64,000 nucleotides of DNA from Cryptomeria japonica (lineage: Eukaryota; Streptophyta; Pinopsida; Cupressales; Cupressaceae): contig NC_081415.1 of NCBI RefSeq assembly GCF_030272615.1, forward strand, positions 513,928,034-513,992,033, written 5' to 3'. This document shows positions 22,824 through 35,375 of the stretch, in pieces (positions within the stretch are counted from its first letter, which is position 1; each line of letters starts with the position of its first letter). Under the pieces are notes generated by a model. The model was not told the DNA's origin, did no database searches, and saw nothing but the letters and a program-made list of their open reading frames with translations. The translations under genes were made by a program, and so were the position numbers.

Positions 22824-25800
22824 ATTTGTGCTTGTTGTTTATTTCTTAGATTCTTGAAATTATTTGACATGGCACTACTTTAAGGTTGTGGGTATCCTAT
22901 GATGAAAGTAGACCTCCAGATGAAGAGTCAGTTCCCTTTAGACACCTCCTAAAACTACTAATTCTGATAGGGAAAAGGGAAGAAAAGATGTTTTGAAAAC
23001 AAAAACCTACAACTAATTTGGAGGTGGTGCACCAATATCTAAAAATGTAAATGATTGTTGGATGCCTACAACTTGACTCAATTTGAACCCTTTTATGTTC
23101 ACAATTTAGTTTAGCCTATGTTGATCATAAACATTTCATGTGAAGGTTTTGTTTTCCCAATCTTTGTTTGAAGGTAAGTAATATTACACATTTGCAAATA
23201 ACTGAAATGCAAATGAACACAACACATAACCTGAACTAAGCATGTCATTTCTTGCTTGATATTGTGTAGATGAAAAGAAAGAATAGGATTTAGGCTTAAT
23301 CACAATTAAATCTTAAAAATTACATACAATCCACAATGAAACAATGAGAAACATGAGCAGGAGTAGTGGATCTTTATTGATTTCCAAGAAAAGGTTGATT
23401 ACAATGCATGAAAAATTATAGATAAAACTCAAAAGGTTTGAGTTACAAAACAAAATTTGTTGCTGTGTATACAAAGAAGAAAGAAAGAAAGAACTTCAAA
23501 AGAAGGTGAAGCTGCCTTTTTAATGAAGAAGCTCCGTAATTTGAATCTGAAAACTTGGCTTTCTTTGGACTCTCTATGCTTCAACTATATCACTTAACTA
23601 AAAGAGGTAGTCTTGAGTGAATTGAAGATGTGGGTGTGTTGGCTAAAAATTCTCCTTTAAATTAGGTACCAGTTGATTTTGAATTTGAATTAAAAACTTG
23701 GATGGGCAAGAAAACTTGAAAAACCCCACACATATAGGGCTAGAATTGAAGTTGTGGTGTTGATTTTTCTTTCAAAATTCCCCTTGATATGTGTCTCAAC
23801 CATGTGGGGTGTCAAACCAGGTGTATGACTGCCATGTGCATGTGCCATAAAATCCCTTTATTTTAGGTCTCTAGCTAATTTTTGAAAAGCTTCTTTACTT
23901 CTTTCAAATCAAGTCACATTTATGATATGATATTTTAACTAGCACTCTTATCTTGTTGCTCTGACTGTATTTTCCATTTCAACAAAATCAAAGATTTCAA
24001 TAGTTCCATGATTTTGGGGTCCTTGTTCTTTCTGTGATTGTCTTTTCTTTGATGTTTAGAACCCTTATGGTATTTTTTGACTAAATTCTATGTGGTAGTT
24101 ATACCAATCTCATTATTCGTTTTTGACTCAAAAGGCTCCTTATAATGTATGCAACATCTTGCTAGTTGTCACCAACCTAACACACCTATCTTAATGTTTT
24201 GATTGTGACATATTCCTTTTCTTCATCTTGAACGTTTGCACATCACCATTTTTATGCTTGGGTTGCAATGTCTTGAAGCTTAAAATCTTTATCTTTAAGG
24301 ACTTTGAATTTGTGATTACTATTTATATATACATGGCTTTTATCTCATGGTTCTCTATTCTCTGATAGCCATTGTGATTTTTATTTACATTCACTACCTT
24401 TTGCATCAAAAACCTATCTAATTACCTTATCACTATCTTAAGAGATTGATTCATTCATCTACCTATTATGATATTTGACCTTGGTCTTGGCACTGTTATA
24501 GTCTTTCCCTATTAAAATGATGACCAAGGGATTCTCTTAAAATCTTTAATGTTCGATCCTGTTCTTGAATTTTATTGTTCATCATTTGTGAGTTTTATTA
24601 TTTATGATGAATTTGTTCCCATTGTTCAAACCCTTTTAAAGGTTCCGCTAACTTTGTCAAGCTACAAGGAATTACCCTTTTTATCAGTCCTTTTGATGTA
24701 TATCCATTGTGCATCAACCTTATTGTCTTGTCACTACATTATAATGTAGTATTGATCCCTTACAATCCTCGTTATCATCTTATTGTTCTCAATCATGAAG
24801 AAAAATTGTCTTTTGAGATATCTTTTATCTCTATTTTGGACTTGATGACTATATGTCTAGTCACACTAGAGCAATGAAGATGATCACTATCTTTGCATCC
24901 TCTATGATTGATATGGTTTCATTAGTCTCTATTATGTCTTGTGCCTTTCTTTATTTGATTGCCTTGGTCTTAGGGCTATCCTATGATTGTGAATGGTTGC
25001 ACTAGATTGTTCTATGGTCTAAGACCTCTTCTTTTGCATGGTATTTTACCTTCTACGAGATGTTGTTATAGACTGAGATATGAAGACTGCTAAAAGGAAT
25101 TGCACATTGTCCTCACTATCCTTTTGTAGGCATTGTTCATGCTTTGTGAATACCTAACCTAATCTTAATCTTTGACTTCATGTTACTATGTTTTTTGTGA
25201 CTGATTATAAGAATAATGGACTGTGTGCTTAGAATGCCTCATATTCTTTTATTTTCCATGACTCAATATTGGTGCAAAGGAATGCTTGTTCTTCTAATAA
25301 ATGTTCACCTCATATGGGACTATTTTATTACTATTTTGATAGTGAAGGAATAGCAATCTAAACCTTTGTCTTTCTTTGCATAATATATTTAACAACTATT
25401 CTTCTACGAACTATTCATTACTGTCCCAAGGCTATGATTCAGTGTTCAATCTGTCCTAACTTTGCAACATGCTTTGTTTATCTATGAATTGACTTGCATT
25501 GTCATTATACCTAATTGGACTCATTTTTATCATATATAACAAAGTAACAAAGAATTTCATACTGTTTTGATTCCTCTATCATTGTGACCGCATGATAGCT
25601 CTGAGATCTATTTTGATTGTCTTTGTGTTGTTCCCTAGGGTATGGACCCTTGCATGGATAGTGAATCTTATGATGGCATTGTCAAACATTGTAGAGTTTC
25701 CACTATTGCACATCATTGTCTTATATTTCTCTTGATATCCATTTTCTCTATCAATTATTCTTGGCAGAGACTATCTTACAAGAGGTATATTTCACTTTTG

Positions 25801-26569
25801 ATATGGACCTTTTGTTACTATTTTTCATGATTCTTCATGAAGATCCAATTTCTTGTGATCATCTACCATTGCTAATCTTAGAGACTCTCTAGAGATGGTT
25901 CTCTATCAAATGTTACAAATCTCTACCAAAAGCTTGAAGATTCTATTGCTATTTTGAATCTTATCATGTCATTACCTTTTAACAAAACACAACTTCCATT
26001 TTTCTAAAGTAGAACATGACCGAAAAGGAAAATATTTGTAAAATTAAACTAGGGTAAGGGTTTTGTATTCCCTAATCCCTAAGAAATAGATTGATTCTTC
26101 AAGAGCTTTTCTTCAATTCTCTATGTTCTAGACTATATGGATCTTCCATCTTCCTATAGACAAGGCTTCCTTCAACACACATGTAAGACTTCATAGTGTG
26201 ACCTTCATGGAACTTTCCTCTATCGTTAACTCACAAAAAAATTAACCTTTGTGTTAAATAATGGGACAAAAAAATTACTCTACATAGTAATTAAAGGAAA
26301 AGTTTACGCAACGTGGAGACCCCCTCCATGAAAAGTGGAGTTGACTTAAACTCAAACATTGTGGAAAGCTTCTTTGAAAAGTTTTCGAACCCTTTCTAAA
26401 TAAGAAATAAAAATATTTTTTCTTTTTCTTTCTTGGAGAAAATAAAACTAAGGCATTTGGAGTATTTTTCCATCTCATCAATTATTGTTTTGGCCTTTAT
26501 ACCCTTCACAAAGTCTTTGTAAGGCATATATCGAGCATTATAAGGCCATTTTTTACCTTGAAAGGGAAA
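22824..26569. other. Unassigned DNA, 3.7 kb
   Basis: I recognise no gene, RNA or transposon domain. The first 50 bases are the inverted copy of an internal piece of the short LTR element. Beyond that the sequence is T-rich on the plus strand with only small, unsupported frames (24549-24749, 25642-25830, 26275-26872 minus). It could be a decayed element too diverged to read by eye. Confidence 0.5.
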
Positions 26570-27985
26570 AATTGGTAACAAGAACATAATTTGACATGAA
26601 AGAAAAAACAACAAGAACAACCTTATCACTACATAAGCAAGGAGATATGAGTGAATAAAAAACAACCATGAGGCAATCCACCGTGATGAACCTAAAAGAG
26701 AGAAACAACACCCAACAACAATTGGCACTAATCCATAATCATGTTTTCTCCCAACACCACTTGAGGATAGGTTGAGGGAAACATAATCCTCCTTCCAACA
26801 CCCAACACATACTTTCAACAATCTTTGGGACCAACCTCGATGATGGAATGACAAGGAGTCAACACTTCTCAACTAGATGTTGACTTTGCTAATTTCTAAG
26901 ATAATGAGTAGGATCTGGTACATTTTCTTTCAATCTACTTAGTAATAACCTAGACGTTTTCAAAGAAATGCCCAAACTGCATAAGAGAATTACTAACTTG
27001 GAGGCATGACACCTCTCAACCTAGTCAATCCTCAATGGTCAACCGTTTGAAATAACTATTTCCCCAAGGATGAAAATACTCATGCCAAAGGCCCAACCTC
27101 TAACCTTTGACAATCTATCAACAATTAGGATATTAAAGTAGGCCTTCAACCTTACCCCTAATGTTGTGAGGTAATGGGACCAGGCCTTCAATCTTACCCC
27201 AAATGCAATGTGGGTATCAAATTTTATAGCTTGGGGTTTCAAACTATCTCATTTCCCCAAAGGCATAACAAATAAGCTTAAACCCTGTCGGCCAAAGCTA
27301 GATTAACTTACGAACTTTAGAACCTTGACAAGTTACTATATTCATACATATATTGATATTTGTAAAGTGAAAGCTTGATGTCCAAGGCCCATTGAAATTA
27401 ATAAAAATCCCTTTAAGGCATACTTTAGAGATTAGGGCTTACTAAGAACTCATTCCTCATAGTAAGAAGAGGCTTAATTACTAGAGAAAAACCCAAGAGC
27501 CAAATCCCAACAACCATTAAGAAAAATTAATGCTAGGCTAATAAACCATGGATGATTGGTGTTTGTTGATAAGCCTTAACCCTTTCACAAGTTTAGAGAA
27601 GCCCAAAACACTTAGAAATTTTTGCAAAATTTAAACTTTACAAGGTTTAGAGATAGGATCTCACTCCTACTAAAGGGTAAGATGGCACAACACTATGATT
27701 TTTACAACTATTAACAAGAGGTTCTGAATGGTTTGGGATGACCCAACATTTTAGACACAAACATATATAGGTTAGAGAAATAGACAAAGAAATCATAACA
27801 CTATTGAAGACTCAACTAATATACAATTACATTCGTTTTAAGCCCAAATAAAAAATTTCTACATTCATGTTACTTTAACAACCGTTAAGCATGAAAAAAT
27901 ATTACGATGAATTCGTGGTTGGCTCCCACACCGAATCACCTAAATTAAGTTTATACCACTATACACTTTTCATTTTCAATTATAG
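26570..27985. repeat. R1 repeat, copy 2
   Basis: Aligns with 8860-10448 and 49280-50540 in the same orientation, from about ggtaacaagaacataa to ctatacacttttcatttt. The landmarks listed for copy 1 are present. There is no DUF247 sequence on either side, so R1 also exists apart from that locus. Confidence 0.65.
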
Positions 27986-28599
27986 TTTGTCTTAAGAAGG
28001 GGTCCAATAAATTGTATTACATTTAAATTGGAATGAGACTCAATGGACCCCTAAATTATAAATTTTACATATGAATAAAAACTAAGTGCAGGAAGAAATA
28101 TCTAAAGAGAATGGGCTAATATTTGATCATGATCCTATATCCTTTAGTCCTTTAATCTCCAACGGTGGTTACTACACCATCCATTTTTTTGAAACCAAGA
28201 AGGTCCACTCCCTTTTGCTAGGAGATGTCATGATTTCCAAGCGCGCGCACACACACAAGGCACATGGGAAGAGGGTTTCACTCATAACAATTATGGAGTA
28301 AACATTCATAATACACTTCACACAAGAAATGCTTCAACAATGACAAGATTAACATGGGTATCATAAAAATTATTAAAATAGGTTGATGTAGAAGGGATTC
28401 CCTAAATTTATCATAATTATCTCTAGCATCAATCGAACAAATTCATCAATACCTCCTATAAGATATGAGGCAATCCATCCAATCAACAATCTAAGGCCAC
28501 TAGTGACCATATAAAATTGAAACACCAAAACTCTTATAAGTAGCTCAAGGATGAACACCAACCAAAACTAATCATAGGAGGCATGAAAAATAATGTTCA
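27986..28599. other. Unassigned DNA between R1 and the LINE
   Basis: Small frames only (28086-28301 plus, 28373-28561 minus), none recognised. Short CA repeats occur at 28243-28257 and 28602-28613. The 3' end of the LINE must lie near here, but no poly(A) tail (poly(T) on the plus strand) is preserved. Confidence 0.45.
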
Positions 28600-28869
28600 T
28601 ATACACACACACACTTTTTATGAAATACATGATGATCTTTAAGGGGTGTCATTTACCAGTTTTTAGAGAATTTACATACTCAATCTCACATTTTAAACCA
28701 TATTTTAAAAAGGGAGAAGATATTTATTCAAATCATAACAAGAAGTACAAAGTAAAAGGCCACAAGCCCAACAAAGACACCTAATAAACTAACAAGAAGA
28801 AGTTTCAACAAGAATCTCATAAAAAGGACAATTGAATATGACTATCTTTTATAATTAACTTCTCCAAAT

Positions 28870-29195
28870 TCTTAGAGTACTCTAAGGATAAAATATCCTA
28901 GTTGTCCACATTCCAAGTCTCTAAGTTCTCCTAAGCCCATTTATCTAGGAAATCTATCATTCTATTCCATTCCCAAGGAATGCAACAAAAAAGAAATATA
29001 ATCCAAAGAGTACCACAAATTTAGAATATTCTTAATAACGAAGGTTACATACCAATTAACCCTATCTCAAATTTTCTCATTCATCTTATCCAACACAATC
29101 TACTTTAATTGGATTCACAAATAACCATGTTCCAACTAATAGACCATCCTATCTTCATTGCATTATGAATAGTTAGAGCCTTCCTAAGATTTTTA
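28870..29195 (-). pseudogene. LINE RNase H domain, C-terminal part
   Basis: The minus-strand translation, with stops, reads LRKALTIHNAMKIGWS, then WNMVICESN (the usual VESDS block, with catalytic Asp changed to Asn) and finally IPWEWNRMIDFLDKWA, resembling the REWNRxADxLAKxA end of plant LINE RNase H. The domain start is on the other side of the LTR fragment at 29200-29640. Confidence 0.6.
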
Positions 29196-29199
29196 AACA

Positions 29200-29640
29200 C
29201 ACACTAGATGATAAGAGGGGTGGGAGGAATCAACATGTACTAAAACTCATCCATTTGTTAATACTTAGTTGTTCATTCATTAGCTCATGAAATATTAAAT
29301 TAAGATTTATAGAAATAAAGAAAAGAGTAGAGAATTCACCACACAAAGACACCAAGAATTTTTATATGTAAAACCCAATGAGGGAAAAAATACAGAGAGA
29401 ATCCAATCACGATATATGTAACAAGTATTAGAATATCTATTTTAGGCACACTACTAAGGAAGCTCACTTCCATTTGGACTTGCATGCTAATTTGCACTAT
29501 CTTAGGGAAAGATATAATGAATTGCATACTAAAGATCACTTCTCCAAGGAAAGATACAATATCTCAACATTATAAAGTATTTCACAAGGTGAATTATTAT
29601 AGAAGAAGCATCTAAAATGGTCACGCTGACTTGACACACT
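29200..29640. repeat. LTR fragment related to Copia-A LTR, inside LINE RNase H
   Basis: The plus strand resembles the first part of the Copia-A LTRs: gagggg...ggaatcaa near 29216, caccaagaatttttatatgtaaaaccca near 29348 against a similar stretch at 21450, then ttaggcacac...aagctcact near 29441 against 21563. It sits between the start of the LINE RNase H (WFPPLEGF at about 29690) and its continuation at 29195. Boundaries are approximate and only part of an LTR is present. Confidence 0.5.
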
Positions 29641-30300
29641 TCATTAACTTTACATCAATAAGACAAAATCCCTCAAGAGGAGGAAACCATTGCATCTCCC
29701 AATGAATCTTTTGTTTGGCTTGCCAAGGTCTTCTACCTACAAATAAGCCCAAAATTCTATTAGCCAAATTCAAATTACCTAGTTGTCAAATGACTAGGAT
29801 CCACTATCATAGAAATATCACACTTACTGAAAAACTCTCCTAAAACATGCTAATAATGTTTCTTCACAATTGAATATCCACAATTTTCAAATCTTGAAAC
29901 ATCTTTTGATTCCTTTTAAATTGAAGGTTCCAAATAATGAAAGTGAGGCTAATAAACCAATAAATATGTAAAAAATATGTCTCAGCTGGAGACCTACCTA
30001 GACTTTCTGAAAACTCGACTAAAAAGTGGCATGGACATAGACATGATTCCATGCCTCACACAAAAGTTGATAGCTATTGAATCTCCCTAGGGTAAGTAAA
30101 ATGAAATAATCAATGGGAAGTACATTCTTTTCTATTATTACAAAGAAAATAGATAGAAGGGCATTGTAAACCTCTCTTTCACAAATTATCCCAAGTGAGG
30201 CACTTATTTTAGGCCACCAACCAAAGGAAACAACTACATTTTGGCCAAGAGGATTTATTCCACACATGCTTTCTCCAAGACACATGAACCTAACCATGTA
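29641..30300 (-). pseudogene. LINE linker and start of RNase H domain
   Basis: The frame at 29864-30052 ends with FIIWNLQFKRNQKMFQDLK, matching the common LINE motif in which a Trp, ERN and xxF precede the RNase H domain. Near 29690 WFPPLEGF resembles the Trp-Pro-Pro entry into LINE RNase H. The 30019-30297 frame upstream contains Trp- and Cys-rich sequence compatible with a zf-RVT zinc-binding region but is too eroded to be sure. Confidence 0.55.
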
Positions 30301-30499
30301 ATTGTTTATCTAACTCTATATTATTTGAGCTAAGAGTGAACTTGACCTTCAGGTCAAGACCCCAAGAAACAATATGTCTACCCTTGAGGGAACTGCAAAG
30401 TCTACAAGCTAAGATGCCTTCGGACTCCAAATGATCCTTTGTACCACCTAGAGGACACTATAGAGAATCCTTCCAATAGGTTGCCACCAATTTACCCTT

Positions 30500-31375
30500 G
30501 ATTTTAACTATCTTAAAATCCTCCACCTTACTCCAACTAGCTTCAGTCAAAATTTTACAAAGGGACTACGAATGAGAAAAAAATTAAATAATAGGGTGAT
30601 GATCATCCCAAGAATCATGCCAAAAAAGTTCTTTTAAACTCTTATTATAAATCTATAAAAGACCCTCCTTTATGAGCTTTGCCCCATTTTTTATGGTATC
30701 CCAAATCATATATCACTTTCCAACATGGCTACATCAAGGAACATTAGAGTAGTCAACTCCCCATAGGTACTTAAGAGTAAGACCTTTAGCCTAGTCTTTC
30801 CCCTAACAAGTACACCACCACCAATACAACTTGATAGTTAAAAATTAGCTAGCTAGACCAATAGACCAGAGCCCAAGACCTCTCACTTGCTTCAACCTAC
30901 AAACTAAATCCCACTTGAACAAGCTCTTCTTCAAAGAGATAATATTACTAGTCCAAATAAACTAACAGAAAGAGCATCAAACTCTTTCACAAAGCTAGAA
31001 AGGGCAACCTTCACAAAGTATTTTTTAATAGCAATAACATGGACCACCAACTTCAAAAGAGACACTCTCCCATTAGATGAAATCCATTTGCAAGTCCGAT
31101 TGCCAACCTTCTTGTGAAACTTATTAAGAACCTCCTACCAAAATTCTCTACATTGAAATCCAGTAGCAAGAAAAATCCCAAGATAAAGAAAAGAAATAGA
31201 ATGAATTTGAAATCTAAGAATCTGAGAAATATGGCTCTCAATAAGTCAAGGGGTATTAAAGAAGAATATATGAGATTTGACCTCATTAATTTTTTCATGT
31301 AAGGTTGCCAAGTGTGTATCCAAAATTACCCTAAAGTTCACTACTTCATTGATTCTTGTCACGCCCATCAAGGTT
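30500..31375 (-). pseudogene. LINE RT C-terminal part
   Basis: Immediately after the insertion point the translation runs TTLMGVTRINEVVNFRVILD, as expected just downstream of the LINE FADD box. The frame at 31053-31298 follows with ILGFFLLLDF, RRFLISFTRRLAIGLANGFHL, which matches the segment where LINEs have a kVGNWxxRWLS-type motif. Stops interrupt it. Sequence from 30500 to 31000 continues with little recognisable detail. Confidence 0.7.
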
Positions 31376-31380
31376 GTATC
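31376..31380 (+). repeat. Copia-B target-site duplication, left
   Basis: The bases gtatc are repeated exactly at 38257-38261, flanking Copia-B. Confidence 0.85.
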
Positions 31381-33026
31381 TATTGGCATTATGTGAACTG
31401 GTATGAGGACATAAGGATATTGTATGTTGTCATTGATGTCAATGTGCTAAACAAGTGAGAACTTGCATATGAGAGAACTGGTAGAACACTATGAACTGGC
31501 ATTTGTGCCAAAGTGAAGCATGACATTGTATGTTGTCATTGATGTCAATATGTTGAAGAAGTGAGAACCGACATATGAGAGAACCGGTAGAACACTGTGA
31601 ACCAGCATTTGTGCCAAAGTGAAGCAATGTGTTTGTTCATGATGAACGAACATATAGTTATGTGAACCGGCTCATGGAAGTATTGTATGACTACCGATTG
31701 GTAGTCTCAACTTCAGGGTTTTCAGTTTAAGTACTTCAAGCTTGTGTGGCTCAACCGATAACTTTGTGTGATGAGTTAGCATGGTAACAAAGAATAGATC
31801 ATGTTGCCACGTAAGCCTTGTGTGCGTGAAGGATCTTGCATGAAGGAGATTGTTCCTATCTACCTCAGGAATGTGAGAAGTCTGTAAAATGGTGATAACG
31901 TGTGATGGGTTATCAGCCACCATAAAATCAATGGAAATGGTCGATGGAGAATGTCTTGAGATTGGATCAAGAACTGTTGCATTTAATGTAGTGTGCTCAA
32001 TGGTCAGGATTGAACCGTTTGAATTCCTTAACCTAACAGGTTTAGGGTTTAGGGTTTAGGGTTTATGCTACTGACCTATTTGTTTTCCTATAAGTTCGTT
32101 GTTGTGTCTCTTTCTGAGGTTGTTGGCAAAAGTTGTGTGTGTGTATCCAAGAGAAGGGATATGTGATTCTTGCCAGACCCAAAGGAGAGAACTGATACCT
32201 ATAGAGTGTAAGTGCAGAAGGTGAAGAGGAGCTCGAGCGGATTTGCATTGGCATTGAGTGCTATTACCAGATCATTGTAATACTTGTTGATCTCTAACCA
32301 CCTCAACAGTTGGAAAATCCCTTAACAGGGTAGCCTTAACCGACTTGCTGTAAATCCTTTAATAGGGTAATTCAAAGCTATTGAGTTCAAAATCCTTTAG
32401 CTATTGATTTCTTGAAATCCTCTAACAAGGTAACCTTTAATAGGGTTTAACCCTTAACCGGGTATTCTAGCCATCCCTTAACCGGGTGATCCCTAATAGG
32501 ATCGGTTCCTAGTAGAACCTTTTGTAATGTCTCTAACTGGACAAGGCTCCTAATAGAGCCGACTTCTAAAGAGTTCAAAAACAACTTGTGGGTATTCATC
32601 CCCACCATGGTTTTTCCCAGTTGGGTTTCCACATGAAAAATATGTGTGTCATGTGTGATTCTTTTATCTTGTGATGCTTTCCTATTGTCTGTCAAGCATA
32701 TGATGGTTCTGTGTTTTATGCCTATCAATAAAACATGTTGAACTAGCTGTTATTATGATCTGATGATAGATTACCTATTTATGCATAAGGGTGAAATGGT
32801 AGTGTAGTCTTGAGTTGAGTGAAAAGCTAAGTGAATAACTAGTTAATGCTTGTCTTAGTCATTCTTAGCTTTACTGGTTGCACTCTATTTCAAACCGGTG
32901 TCAATGTTTGCCAATCATTTGAAGTGTCTACTATCAAACCGGTTTAGGATTGTATTTTTGTCTATACTGATTCACGCCCCCCTCTCAGTACCGGGTTAGT
33001 ACTATCCATTCATCACTAAGTTATCA
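31381..33026 (+). repeat. Copia-B 5' LTR
   Basis: About 1646 bp, tattggcatt...gttatca; the terminal TG has become TA. It contains a 106-bp tandem duplication (31419-31524 and 31525-31627), three telomere-like ttaggg units (32039-32064), and near its end gattcacgcccccctctcag, a T/C-rich block shared in form with the Copia-C LTR end. Confidence 0.9.
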
Positions 33027-33028
33027 AT

Positions 33029-33040
33029 TGGTATCAGAGC
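33029..33040 (+). other. Copia-B primer-binding site
   Basis: tggtatcagagc, the initiator tRNA-Met type, lies 2 bases after the LTR. Confidence 0.88.
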
Positions 33041-33100
33041 GTCCTCTAGGTCCTTTGTGCTATAAGCTTAACCGCTTGAGGTAAAGATCCCAGTCTAATG

Positions 33101-33960
33101 ATGAAGAGGGAAGGTCAAAAGTTTAACAGAGAAAATTTTAGTATATGGAAAGATAATGAAGATATACATCAGAAGCATGGGTGCTCAACACTGGAGCTAT
33201 GTTGAGACTGCCTATGTTTCTCCTACCGGAACCCTTACCGATGACCAAAAGAGAGAGATGCAGGAGAATGGGCAAGTCATGGAAGCCCTAATTAGTAGTT
33301 TATCTAACATTGAGTTTAATGATGTTCAGGATAGGGTAAATCCCAAAGAGGTATGGGATACTCTTGAAAATATCTATGGCGGTTATGAGCATGTAAAATA
33401 GGCTAAGGAAGAAAGCCTTAGAGGGAAGTTTGAAGATATGCGAATGGTTGAAGGTGAGACCATTCAACAGTATGGAATAAGAATCAAAACAATTGTTCAA
33501 GATATCAAGAGTGTAGATGGTAAGCAAAGTCCTGAGATCCCTATTGTCGGTCTATGCAATAAGGGTTGCTGCTATTCAAGAGCTAAGATCAATAGACAAG
33601 ACTAAGGTGTCCCTAGACTCCATCATTGCAAAGTTGACAGACTATGAGCTAAATAGTTTTGATGGCAGTGTTCAAAAGACTGAATCAGTTTTTAAAGCTT
33701 CTGCAGTACCATCTAGAAAGGAAAAGAAGCTAGCATTAGTGGTGAACCAAGACAGGGTAGAGAAATGGATGATGAGGAGATTCTGATGGCATTTGAAGCT
33801 CTCGTTTCCAGGAAACTTCCTAAAGGAACCGACAAATACAAAGTTAAGCTACCTTTGAAATGTTTTTCTTGTAACCGGATAAGACATATTGCTGTAAACT
33901 GTCCTAATGGTGACAAAAAGGACAAATTGGAAAGGTTCAAGAAATTCAAAGGAGGAAACC
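33101..33960 (+). pseudogene. Copia-B gag, broken
   Basis: Starts near 33101 (MKREGQKFNRENFSIWK), with a frameshift at about 33153 before IYIRSMGAQHWSYVE. A TAG at 33400 and further frame changes follow. The core reads KEVWDTLENIYGG and LRGKFEDMRMVEGE. The zinc knuckle near 33862-33903 is CFSCNRIRHIAVNCP, with Cys/Cys/His/Cys intact but the usual Gly before His replaced by Arg. Gag would form the particle and package element RNA. Confidence 0.82.
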
Positions 33961-34099
33961 GGAGAAACTATTTTGTGGCAGTTGATGAAGGTGTCACAGA
34001 TGAAGAATTAGAGGATGAAGAAAATCAAGATATTGTGTTTGTTTCTGTCAAGGAAGATGCATCAGACAAGAAGGCTCTTGTCTCCAGGTTTGATAATTT

Positions 34100-34403
34100 C
34101 AATGAGTGGATCATTGACAGTGGCTGTTCTCACCATATGACTGGTGACCAGAGCAAGTTTCTATCCTTGTAGGAGTATGATGGTGGTGTGGTTCTCTTTG
34201 GCAATGATGCACCATGCATGGTCAAAGGCAGAGGGTCCATCTCTCTAAATGGAAAGAGTAGTGCTAACAATGTGTATTGGGTTGATGGTCTTAGACACAA
34301 CCTTTTGAGTGTTGCCCAGTTGAATGACAGTGGCCTCACTCTAAAATTTAAGAATGGTGAATTGATGGCCACCGGCATGCAGACCAAAGGTAACCTATTT
34401 TAG
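34100..34403 (+). pseudogene. Copia-B protease
   Basis: EWIIDSGCSHHMTGDQSKF carries the intact aspartic protease triad. A TAG (34170-34172) follows almost at once. The domain continues after it to GLRHNLLSVAQL and ends with a TAG at 34403. Confidence 0.85.
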
Positions 34404-34430
34404 CTGAATGCAAATATAAGTACATGTCTT

Positions 34431-35375
34431 ATGGCTAAATTTGATGATAGCTGGATATGGCATAGGAGACTCTGCCATGTAAACTTTGATAACATTGTGA
34501 AGGCTAGTAAGATCAAGGTAGTTAGAGGGTTGTCAATGCTAAGAAAACTGGATAATACCCTGTGCAGAGAGTGTCAATTGGGGAAAATGTCTTCCTCAAC
34601 CTTTAAAGGTAAATCTTTCACTGCTAACAACTTGCTTAACCTTGTGCATACTGATTTGTGTGGTCCTATGAAAACTAGAAGTGTGCAGGGTGATAGGTAC
34701 TTCATGATTCTCACTGATGACTGCTCAAGAATGATGTGGGTCACATTCTTGAAAGACAAGTCTGAAGCCTTTGTAAAGTTCAAAGCTTTCAGAGCACTAG
34801 TGGAGAAGGAAAGCGGTAAAAGGATCAAGTGCCTGAGAACTGATCAAGGAGGGGAATTCACTTCCGGTGAATTCAACAAGTACTGTGAAGAACATGGCAT
34901 CAAGAGGCAATTGTCTGCCCCCCAGAATCCACAGTAGAATGGCCTAGCAGAGAGGAATAACTGGACTATGGTTGAAGCAGCTAGAACCATGTTGATTCAA
35001 GGAAAGGTAGCTCACACCTTTTGGAGAGAAGCGGTGAGCACTGCAGTCTACAAAATGAACCGGGTACTCATCAAGAAAGGTAAGGATAAAAATCCTTATG
35101 ATTATTGGACTAGTAAGACACATGTGGTTAGCTACTTTAGAGTGTTTGGTAGCAAATGTTATATCAAGAGGAGTGAACACCAGAGAAAATTTGATGCGAA
35201 ATATGATGAGGGAATATTCTTAGGATATTCCACCAAGAGCAAAGCTCTGAAGTGTTTCAACAATAGGACTCAGAGAATTATGGAAAGCATCAATGTAAGA
35301 GTTGATGAAACCTCTGAGAAAACTGAGGAAACAAGCAGTGAACAAGTGGTAAATGAACTAGTTGCAACCTTCTAG
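34431..35375 (+). pseudogene. Copia-B integrase, one internal stop
   Basis: Integrase inserts the cDNA into the genome. The zinc-binding HHCC is visible as WHRRLCHVNFD and CRECQLGK. The DDE core shows Asp in VHTDLCGP, Asp in LRTDQGGEF, and the QNP segment before a TAG at 34935-34937. The same frame continues from 34938 with NGLAERNN and a C-terminal part ending in KALKCFNNRTQRI. A single stop therefore breaks an otherwise recognisable domain. Confidence 0.88.

Noticed and set aside
26396-26872. 158-residue minus-strand frame
   Set aside because: It overlaps the start of R1, is rich in low-complexity hydrophobic and Ser/Phe runs, and has no recognisable motif.
28235-28262. CA repeat as a CRISPR-like or regulatory array
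   Set aside because: It is a short dinucleotide microsatellite with no spacers.
32039-32066. ttaggg units as a true telomere or interstitial telomere array
   Set aside because: Only three units, inside an LTR and repeated in the partner LTR.
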